A stretch of DNA of 15,504 nt. Source: Chloromonas sp. AAM2. Lineage: Eukaryota > Chlorophyta > Chlorophyceae > Chlamydomonadales > Chlamydomonadaceae. Both the position numbers and the translations under genes were made by a program. The stretch spans positions 1 through 15,504 of the forward strand of contig QAXH01001505.1 of the NCBI GenBank assembly GCA_004335635.1. The letters run 5' to 3'. The number at the start of each line of letters is the position of its first letter. Position 1 is the first letter of the stretch. The notes beneath the pieces were generated by a model that had not been told where the DNA came from, ran no database searches, and saw only the letters and a program-made list of their open reading frames with translations. Shown here in pieces: positions 9,401 through 15,504 of this stretch.

Positions 9401-12037
9401 AGCCCTGCCTCTGCCGTCACCGGGCTGCGCTTGTACCTGAAGAAAAGGGGGAACATGATGGGCATGTGGTGCTAGTTTCAGGCATAACAGGCGAAGACGG
9501 TTACATGGCAATTGTATGGCGATTGAATAGGCAATGGGCGTAGACTGCAAGGAGTGTGTTTGTGACACTGCAATAAAGCAAGCAGGCGGCTACGGGTAAC
9601 TGGCTTTGCACGGCTCATGTAAGGAGACCAGTTGCAAGGAGACAAGGGGCGTAAGACGCTTGCGCGTGGTTAGGCATACAAGGGAAGGGGGTGACGTGGG
9701 TCAATCACATGCTGAGGCAGGCTCTGGCCGGTCAACGGTGAAGGGTTTTTCCTTCTCGTTCTGCCTTCCTTTTCTTTACAGATCCCAGGCTTTAAGCGGC
9801 TTGGAGTTTAAGCTGAGTTGTGTGAAGACTGACCCTTGTATCCTCTCTCTGCTGACTGTTGAAAACCGACCCTATACTTGTATCCTGTGTGCAGACCACC
9901 ATGCCCCGCGCACTTGTTTGGGTGCAGCCACTCCGCCAGCGTGCCCCTCTCCATGTACTCTGTGACCAGCCAGAAGCCGTCCGGCCCCCGGAGACAGGCG
10001 CCCAGGAAGGGCAGCACATGCGGGTGCCTCAAGGCCGCCAGGGCCTCCACCTCTCTCAGGAAGGAGGTGTAGTCCTGGGCGCTGCGCGTGCGCACACACT
10101 TGACCGCAACCTGCGGCCAACGCAATGGAATTGCTGAGCCGCCCAGAAAATCAGGTGTGGTACTGGACTTGACTGGTGAAAACGATTGACTGGGCAAGCT
10201 ATGTGTGTGCTCTGAGTTGATGGCTGCGCTCTGTGCTGCTGGCCGAGCTGCTGCTGGCAAGGGGTGAATTGCCAAGCTGCTTGTTGTGCGCCCTGGAGGC
10301 AGCGATGTTGGTTGAACAGGGCCATGGGGTGCAGGACTTGACTGATGTGGCCTGCCTGTGTGGCTGTCGGCATGTCCTGTTCTTATCACTGTTGGACCTG
10401 TGGTGATAGGCCTGCCCCACTGTCTCCGCTGACAAGGAGCAAGCCGGACAGCAACAGTGAAGGCAATTCCAATCTACAGCCCTCCTGTCGGGCTCTGATG
10501 ATAGCCAGCCATGTAGCAAAAGCCCTGTCTGTGCAGGTGTCTGTCCTAGCCTGTGCAGAGCTTTGCACACTCTGGCAAACACTTCCGATCAACAGCCCTC
10601 ATGCATGTCTGTAGGGTGTCCAGGCATGTATCAACTGCCTGGCCCTGTCCAGGTTTGTACAGTGCATGCCTGTCCAGGGCTGCACATACCGTTGCGCCTC
10701 GCCATTTAGCGTAGTACGTGATGCCAAACTCTCCTTTACCCAGGATGTGACCCAGTTGGACCTGCACACAACACACACAAAGACACGTGGGCTTGGCACT
10801 CCTACCTGCTTGCAAAGACAGTGACACACCTGCCGTGTTGTCGCTGTTGGCAGGCACACAACAGCAGCAGCAGCAGCAGCTTAAAGCACTGTCCTCCTGC
10901 CTGCATAAGCAGCAGCCCCTCCCTGACAGACGCAGTGAGGCTTTTGCCGGAAGCGACATACAGCGTACCAGCTGGCGACAACACAGTGTATGCTTTCTCG
11001 TAGCACTCCCAGGATCTACCAACCAGCGAGGCACGTGCTATGTGGCAGCAACGTATATGATCATGTTGCCAAGAGTGTTCGCATCGTTGCACAAAGGCTG
11101 CAATGCATGCTTCACAGGTATTCACCCCCATGCGCAGTGGCATGGTCATGGTCCTGTTGCTGCATGGGCCTGCATCTGAACCACTCTGCTGCATGGGCTT
11201 GCATGCACTGCGTGCAGCACCCCTTGCTTCCCACCTCAGAAGGGTCGACCAGCCAGCCTGCTGCCCTGCCTCGGGCTATTAGCTGACTGATTAGGTTCGC
11301 CTGGGCAGGTGTCGGCTGCACCATGTCACCCTGGCTGCTGCTGGTCTGCTCCTGCTGTGGTTCGTCTAGGGATGTGTTTTGCGCGTCGTATCGTTCCAGC
11401 ATGTCGGCTAGCGCCTGCGCTTCGTCCACATGCTCTCCATTGTCGACTTTTTTCTTCTTTGCCAGCTGCTTGCTTGCCCATTTCGCCCTGTCTTTCCATT
11501 GCTGTAAGGCAAAAGCACACATGCGAGCTACTTCTTGGCAGAGCAGGTAATGAAACGGAGGCCATGCAGTGCTGGCAGGTGGAACAGGCATTCCTCTGCT
11601 CAGGCTGCAAGGCAACGAGGCTCGCCGGTTACTGTTCTGTGTCCTCGAGCTGCGGCCTGTGCCTTCAGGTCTGTTTGAACAGTGGATCTCTGAAGTGAGC
11701 CCATGCATGCATGCGCATGGGATGCCACATGGCCACACTTGCCTTGCTCTCTGCCTCTGCTGCCGCAATGCCTCGGACACAGCGTTCGATCTCCTTGTTA
11801 AGATGCTGATTGACGTGCAGCGTAGCAGCGGCAGCCGCTTCCAACTCCTCTACCCTGCATCAGCATGCGCGGAATCCCCCCATTACCTAGTGATAGCCAG
11901 AACGGCTTGGAGGACAGCAATGGACCGGCGATTGCTTACCGACTGGCTAATTCCTGCACGTCCTGGACTGAAAAGGATTGATCAACGATGAAAGCCATGG
12001 CGCCCTTGGCAGCACCTTCACTGCACGGCTTCCGCAT
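6437..12037 (-). CDS. TKL/Raf-like protein kinase with N-terminal helical region (eleven exons)
   Basis: Minus-strand exons: 12037-11940, 11854-11743, 11501-11235, 10761-10690, 10110-9914, 9436-9157, 8690-8590, 8181-8073, 7672-7604, 7028-6924, 6622-6437. All phases agree and give 531 residues. Residues about 18-110 are rich in Glu, Lys, Gln and Ala and coiled-coil-prone; a Ser/Gln-rich linker follows. The kinase domain starts after WLVDPSE (about 153-159). It shows the glycine loop GKGEFG (167-172), VAVK with Lys187, the helix-C Glu203 in FLREVEAL, the catalytic loop HRDVKPSN (325-332), DFG (345-347), APE (371-373), DVWSWG (385-390) and LRP (422-424). HRDxKxxN indicates Ser/Thr specificity, and the motif set looks catalytically competent. 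An insert of roughly 45 residues (250-295) lies between the hinge and helix E. A tail containing LALAFSPDERASF follows the domain. Intron 2 has a GC donor. The start is the first ATG in frame after an upstream stop; the ATG 39 bases on (MAFIVD) is an alternative. The last exon is the least certain. Substrate and pathway are unknown. Confidence 0.9.
7101..7160. repeat. Three 20-bp tandem units
   Basis: Units start at 7101, 7121 and 7141, each beginning ATCGTACRTATTGTACAT or a close variant. They are AT-rich with alternating purine and pyrimidine. They lie within kinase intron 9. Confidence 0.85.
7226..7285. repeat. Two 30-bp direct repeat units
   Basis: TCTGAACAAAATCAGG at 7226 recurs as TCTGAACAAAACCAGG at 7256, with a period of 30. 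They lie within kinase intron 9. Confidence 0.7.
7514..7601. repeat. Two 43-45-bp tandem units plus a degenerate third
   Basis: TTTCACACCC, CTTGCCACGCCACCACCCCTG and a GGCCCC end recur in order at 7514-7558 and 7559-7601. A decayed unit precedes them at about 7479-7513. On the minus strand the array lies immediately after the donor at 7603, at the 5' end of kinase intron 9. Confidence 0.85.
8182..8589 (-). other. Intron 7 of the kinase gene
   Basis: It splits the Arg codon of the VMRHEMY segment between exons 7 and 8 (phase 2). An imperfect CA/GT run at about 8190-8215 sits just before the acceptor. Nothing else is recognised. Confidence 0.8.
8691..9913 (-). other. Introns 5 and 6 of the kinase gene flanking exon 6
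   Basis: Intron 6 is 8691-9156, between the exon with the catalytic loop and the exon with DFG. Intron 5 is 9437-9913. Exon 6 (9157-9436) lies between them. Both introns have good donors and acceptors and hold no recognised gene or strong repeat. Confidence 0.75.
10111..11234 (-). other. Introns 3 and 4 of the kinase gene flanking exon 4
   Basis: Intron 4 is 10111-10689 and intron 3 is 10762-11234, on either side of the 72-base glycine-loop exon (10690-10761). Intron 3 contains a (CAG)6 run at 10862-10879. The long open frames crossing these introns are not coding: they lack homology-like motifs and the spliced frame skips them. Confidence 0.75.
10862..10879 (+). repeat. (CAG)6 trinucleotide repeat in kinase intron 3
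   Basis: Six perfect CAG units, preceded by CAA. On the gene strand this is (CTG)6 and intronic, so it is not translated in the proposed model. Confidence 0.95.
11741..11742 (-). promoter_or_regulatory. GC 5' splice site of kinase intron 2
   Basis: Exon 2 ends AGCAAG and the intron begins GCAAGT, which is the strong consensus known for GC-AG introns. The acceptor is TTACAG ending at 11502. This junction is phase 0 and joins a charged helical stretch (AEAESK) to QWKDRAKW without a stop. The nearest GT (GTGTGG, four bases on) would break the frame. Confidence 0.75.
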
Positions 12038-12442
12038 GACTGACCATCAGCGCCACGGATTTCCACAAAAAGCCAACTCCTAGGCTTACAAGTCCCGATC
12101 TAAGCTCACGCAGCAGGCCCAAGGACGGCGACGTATTGGCAGATGGGTTATGTGTGTCCAAGGTATGAGGGAACTCCAGGATGACCCAAGGACTACGGTG
12201 TACAGGGATCACAAACGATAGGGTAAGCTACTATACACGTCTGCATTGGTTGCCCACATTGTTAGATTGCTCCACCAGAACCTTTGTAACGTAATCGAAC
12301 TTGCCTCAGCTTCCAGGTGACTACTCTCACAAAACGTTTCATTACTCAGTATCAGCTGCGCTTAGATTGTTTCCTAGGTTCAGGAACATAAATGGGACAC
12401 GAAATCTGCAGGCCTGCCATACACCACCGAGTGAGAGCTTTG

Positions 12443-12469
12443 AAAGAAAAGTTTGCCGGTTCTGGGACA
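12443..12469 (-). repeat. Dispersed short repeat, copy C (inverted)
   Basis: Reverse-complemented, it reads TGTCCCAGAACCGGCAAAC followed by a T-rich tract. The flank out to about 12506 on the plus strand, reverse-complemented, contains CTGGTGCCTGGCGATATTCC, which matches the flank of copies A and D. Confidence 0.75.
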
Positions 12470-12547
12470 ATATCTGGGAATATCGCCAGGCACCAGTGTT
12501 GGTGTTGAGTGTTGCAGTTGTAAAGTGTACCACTTCTCGCCTCGCCG

Positions 12548-12571
12548 CCCAGGCTGACAAACTTCTTTTTT
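12548..12571 (+). repeat. Dispersed short repeat, copy E (diverged)
   Basis: CCCAGGCTGACAAACTTC and a T-tract, followed by CAGGCAGGTGC. The downstream GGCAGGTGC after the T-tract is shared with copy D, which supports common origin despite changes in the core. It faces copy C, about 80 bp away. Confidence 0.55.
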
Positions 12572-12779
12572 CAGGCAGGTGCCTGCAGCTGGTGTTCTAC
12601 TTACAATCGCATCTTGCTGTGACAACGTGCAGCTGTTGCTTTTGCTCTTGGTTTCGAGACCCCTTGCTGACACGGCCAGATTCCCTTTGACTAGAATTTA
12701 TTTTTGCAATTTGCGCAAATAGTTGATGTTTGCGTTGGACGTGCTTCATGGTGTGCACTCTCTCCTTGTACAAGCGACT

Positions 12780-12784
12780 TTACA
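12780..12784 (-). terminator. Polyadenylation signal TGTAA for TMEM208
   Basis: TGTAA on the minus strand, about 180 bases past the TMEM208 stop and before the kinase start. It is the first such pentamer downstream on that strand. The position and the chlorophyte preference for TGTAA fit. Confidence 0.55.
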
Positions 12785-12853
12785 ATGCATGTGCGCATAC
12801 TGTTTAAAGCCAGCCAGCATGTGACGCCAGGTTCCAAATGTCGAGCACCTGCC

Positions 12854-12883
12854 AAAAAAAAGATTTTTGCCAGTTCTGGGACA
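12854..12883 (-). repeat. Dispersed short repeat, copy D (inverted)
   Basis: Reverse-complemented, it reads TGTCCCAGAACTGGCAAA, then AATC and a T-tract. The homology extends on the plus strand to about 12914 (reverse complement ACACCGGTTCCAGTGGTA, then TCCCAGGAAT), which lines up with the flank of copy C. Confidence 0.75.
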
Positions 12884-12963
12884 ATTCCTGGGAGTACCAC
12901 TGGAACCGGTGTTGTAAGTGCCCGTTGCTAAACGCTTGTCACACACTCTAGTATGCACAACCC

Positions 12964-14175
12964 TTAAGACCATTTCTGCCGCCTGCGCTGTGCTCTATCC
13001 TCGGCTTTCTGCATCTTCTTGCGCGTGGCTGCATCCATTTGTGGCTCGCCTTGTGGCTGGCCGGCTGCCTTGAAGTATGGGATGATGACCTGTGGCGTGC
13101 GTGGGCACACGATGGAAGCATGGCGCATTGGGCTGGTACAAGTAGATGCACGGCTGCTGACATGCTTGCCTCTGGACATGCATGGCATGGTAGTGTCAGG
13201 CAGATCTAGCTGTGTGTTTTGGCAGACGCATTACGCGTAGAGGGAAAGAGGCTGCCGGCAACATATAAAGCAGGACAACATGAAAGCAGAACAGTCGCAA
13301 GCTGACATCAGCATGCATGTTGAGAAAATTGAGAGGCAGGATGGCATGCCGCGACACACATGCATTCACCATGTGGCTGCCGGATAGTGTCGCATAACTT
13401 TCTATGTGCCACAGCACTCACATGCTGTGTGAGCTTGTACAACCCGTAGCCTGGGATGGTCAAGTAAGCATACCAGAACCAAGACGACAGCAATGTGGCC
13501 ATCTGCACAATGCATGTAGGAGTACAAAAGTGGTGTTTGTACAAGGTTGGTATGGCATAGCAGGACCAATAGCCTGTGACAGGCAAGCACTCAATACCTA
13601 TGATCGCAGGGCCCAAGTGTATCGAACACGCAAACTGGAACTCATGCAGGCGAACAAGCTGGTTGCATTACATGCATGGCGCCATCCAAGCGAAGGCAGA
13701 ACTTGCGATTAGTCAGCACCATGCAAGTGCTGTTGTCGGCCAGCAACCCTGTGCAGCATGCATGTGCTAGGTTTTCATTTCCTACATGCGGCAGTGTTGC
13801 TCTGGCAAGCAAATGAGAACGTCAGGACCGTGTACATGCCAGCCAAATGCTCACCTGCACGAAGGCTGTAACGTATAGGATGTCATGCGAGTAGCCATTG
13901 ATGCCTCCTCTGTTCAGATCGCCACCCCCATCAATCATCTCCCCAGTTTCATCGAACACGGGCTGTGCAATGCTTGCGATTGTGGAGTAGCATGTCCAGC
14001 CTATAGCAGATGTGATCAAGAAGCCTGCGATGCTGCCAAAGCCCCAGGTGCCTCTTCTGAAGGCCAAGACCAGGCCAGCCAACTGACAAGCGAGACCAAG
14101 CCCCAGCAGAACTCGGAGCGTTTGCAGACGCTTTCGATTTTCCTCGGTTCTCTTCTTTGCTCCCTGTCCCGCCAT
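12964..14175 (-). CDS. TMEM208: TMEM208 / SND2 family ER membrane protein (three exons)
   Basis: Minus-strand exons: 14175-13855, 13502-13422, 13089-12964. Both introns are GT-AG in phase 0. The product is 175 residues, close to human TMEM208 (173). The N-terminus has the family's basic, Glu-rich start (KKRTEENRKRL, residues 7-17). Hydrophobic segments lie at about 21-39 and 45-63, and a pair spans about 98-124. The conserved loop FDETGEMIDGGGDLN is at 74-88. The tail is basic and ends RRRQKWS. In animals and yeast the family (hSnd2/Snd2) acts in the ER membrane in signal-recognition-particle-independent targeting of membrane proteins; the same role here is by family. The ATG has a purine at -3 (CACGATGGCG) and the whole family N-terminus follows it. 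A TGTAA signal lies about 180 bases downstream. The match extends over the full length and the model has no breaks. Confidence 0.95.
13090..13854 (-). other. Two introns of TMEM208 flanking exon 2
   Basis: Intron 1 is 13503-13854 and intron 2 is 13090-13421, each about 340 bp and phase 0. Donors are GTGAGC and GTGAGT; acceptors are GTGCAG and CCACAG. They are GCATGC-rich, with no gene or strong repeat seen inside. Confidence 0.85.
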
Positions 14176-14798
14176 CGTGCTACTACTGGTGTCCTGCTGG
14201 CAATGGAAAACCCCATACTCCAGATTTGAACCTCGCCTGTTGTAACGGTCTCAAAACGCCAGACACACCAAACCAGTCCCAATACGGTTACATTTCACTG
14301 ACAATCAAAACAAAGTTGCTCAAGATGTCCATCCAATTCATGTGGCGCCGTGCCCACACGAGGCGTCACTGCCGAAGATACTCGTGTGTCCACGTCAACA
14401 CAAGCCAACCAGTAGAATGTTGGTTCTATACCAGGATGTCGCTCGGGCTCCCCAACTCCCCTGATTTCAGCCCCTCATCAACTGCCCTCTTGAGACGGCC
14501 TCTCAAGGCAGATGTCAGCGGAATTCTGATTGATCGTGATCTAGGTTCGTCCCATCAGCATGATTTACGAAAGTATGATTTACATGATCAGCGTACAGGT
14601 GACTCGCCCTCATGACTGTCAGAAGTCGATGCGCCATGACGTCAGGTCTTGGTCAAAGAAAGAAGGAGAATGCCAGATCTTGGTCTTGGCTTCTTTTTCA
14701 CGTGATCACTGCAGCGTGGCCTATGTTGAAGTTCAGCTTCATCGCCTCAGTGTCTTACCGTTTAACACACGCAGCAGACTCAGCAGCGCGCGTTATAT

Positions 14799-14869
14799 AC
14801 CCTATATATACACCCCACAGGTACTATATACTCTAGGTACTATACACCCTATGTATACACCCCACAGGT
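14799..14869 (+). repeat. Direct duplication with 47-bp period
   Basis: ACCCTATATATACACCCCAC (continuing AGGT) at 14799-14822 recurs with one change at 14846-14869. The DNA between contains TACTATA words repeated at a smaller scale. Repeat copy F begins three bases after the second unit. Confidence 0.85.
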
Positions 14870-14871
14870 TT

Positions 14872-14899
14872 TGTCCCAGAACTGGCAAACTTTCTTTTT
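14872..14899 (+). repeat. Dispersed short repeat, copy F
   Basis: TGTCCCAGAACTGGCAAAC followed by TTT, C and a T-tract. The 19-base core is identical to copy A. The extended upstream part seen in copies C and D is absent: its place is taken by the 47-bp duplication. Confidence 0.75.
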
Positions 14900-15406
14900 G
14901 TACGTGCGGCATGGTGCATGGAATTCACCACCCGATCAACACGTGACCGCCTTACGGGTCTAGAAGAGGCTGGATAACTCAGTACATCTCATGACATGCA
15001 CCATTCATTTGCGCCATAAACGCCGCTCTACTCTCAGCCCCTGACTTGAGGCCCTGACTGACTCAAACGTGTGACCAGCTTCGCGGTGGCTCCACCATTT
15101 GCTGAGTTTGATCGTGAAAACTGCTGCCCTACATATCTGCACGATGGCATAGCGGCATTTGCTGTCCGAGGTCGTTTTGGTCCCCCATCACGCATGCCAT
15201 GCGGCATGGCAGGTCGCCCGTGCATTGCAGCTCACAAATGGACATCAGGCGTGGCAAAGAAGTAGCAGGCCGTGGCTTCATGAGCACGGCGGACGCCCTG
15301 CTGAGGGCAGCAGATGAGATGGCATGAGCTTGCATGTGAACCAAACAAGAACGTCGGCGACTTGCCACATGGAACGTTGTGGCTCAAAATTTAGTCTTGT
15401 TATGAG

Positions 15407-15504
15407 ACTGTACTGCATGGGCGCACAGCTGTATTGCATGGGCGCGTAGCTGTACCGCATGGGCACTCAGCTGTACTGCATGGGCGCGTAGCTGTACCGC
15501 ATGG
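15407..15504. repeat. 21-bp minisatellite, at least 4.5 units, cut by the window edge
   Basis: GCATGG recurs at 15415, 15436, 15457, 15478 and 15499, exactly 21 bases apart, within a unit like AGCTGTACYGCATGGGCGCG. Units alternate between TACTGCATGG and TACCGCATGG forms, which hints at a 42-bp higher-order unit. Because 21 is a multiple of three, a minus-strand frame reads through as a Tyr-Ser-Ala-Pro-Met heptad repeat, but nothing else suggests coding. Confidence 0.93.

Larger units (their letters stand above)
12038..12963. other. Spacer between TMEM208 and kinase genes (both minus strand)
   Basis: It should contain the 3' untranslated region of TMEM208 (to about 12780) and the promoter and 5' untranslated region of the kinase. 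No further exon is supported. The plus-strand frame 12301-12690 (129 codons) runs through two repeat copies and has no recognisable domain. Three copies of the dispersed repeat (12443, 12548, 12854) make this the densest cluster in the window. Confidence 0.65.
14176..15504. other. Upstream region of TMEM208, no gene recognised
   Basis: It should contain the TMEM208 promoter and 5' untranslated region near 14176. Open frames here (for example 14157-14615 plus, 15129-15368 minus) show no recognisable domain. It holds a 47-bp direct duplication at 14799-14869, repeat copy F at 14872-14899, a short inverted repeat at 15195-15211 and a 21-bp minisatellite running off the right edge. Confidence 0.6.

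Noticed and set aside
11112..11780. 222-codon minus-strand open frame as a single uninterrupted gene
   Set aside because: It contains kinase exon 3 but also runs through intron 2 and into intron 3. Good splice sites at 11501 and 11235 and the matching frames of neighbouring exons support splicing instead. It opens on GTG, not ATG.
12301..12690. 129-codon plus-strand open frame
   Set aside because: It runs through repeat copies C and E, has no recognised domain and lies in the spacer between two minus-strand genes.
15280..15330. Small plus-strand frame starting MSTADALLRAADEM
   Set aside because: It ends at a stop after about 16 codons with no good donor before it, so it cannot be supported as a gene or a first exon.
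1..15504. tRNA, rRNA, CRISPR arrays, insertion sequences or bacterial operons
   Set aside because: No tRNA-like A/B boxes with a cloverleaf, no rRNA-like stretch, no regular direct repeats with unique spacers, and no transposase or integrase frame were seen. The genes are clearly spliced and eukaryotic.

Overview
The window looks like nuclear DNA of a green alga, most likely a chlorophyte of the volvocine/chlorophycean type. The evidence is three intron-dense genes with clean GT-AG (once GC-AG) introns, short exons of 66-321 nt, a TGTAA pentamer downstream of at least one gene (the usual chlorophyte polyadenylation signal), and introns and spacers full of CA/GT, CAG and GCATGC-rich simple sequence. 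No bacterial, organellar or viral gene organisation is seen. The species cannot be named from the sequence alone.

Layout. (1) 1-564 is the upstream region of the first gene and holds one copy of a short dispersed repeat. (2) 565-4123, plus strand, is a nine-exon gene for a 418-residue type II membrane glycosyltransferase. It has an EDD motif and a C-terminal block like that of the MGAT4 / PGAP4 group. (3) 4124-6436 is a 2.3-kb convergent intergenic region with no convincing gene. (4) 6437-12037, minus strand, is an eleven-exon gene for a 531-residue tyrosine-kinase-like (TKL/Raf-like) Ser/Thr protein kinase. It has an N-terminal helical, coiled-coil-prone region and a complete set of kinase motifs. 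(5) 12038-12963 is a short spacer with three copies of the dispersed repeat in both orientations. (6) 12964-14175, minus strand, is a three-exon gene for a 175-residue TMEM208/SND2 family protein of the endoplasmic reticulum. (7) 14176-15504 is the upstream region of TMEM208. It holds another repeat copy, a 47-bp direct duplication and, at the window edge, a 21-bp minisatellite.

The exon models were assembled by hand from reading frame, splice consensus and phase. All three give continuous open frames across every junction. The TMEM208 model is essentially certain. In the kinase model only the last exon is in real doubt. In the glycosyltransferase model one exon end is ambiguous (a possible one-base frameshift). 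The three genes show no obvious shared pathway, although the glycosyltransferase and TMEM208 both belong to the secretory/endomembrane system.

No previously undescribed multi-gene system was found. The most unusual feature is a dispersed repeat with a core of about 28 bp and, in several copies, about 55 bp. It occurs six times in 15.5 kb, in both orientations, always between genes and never in an intron.
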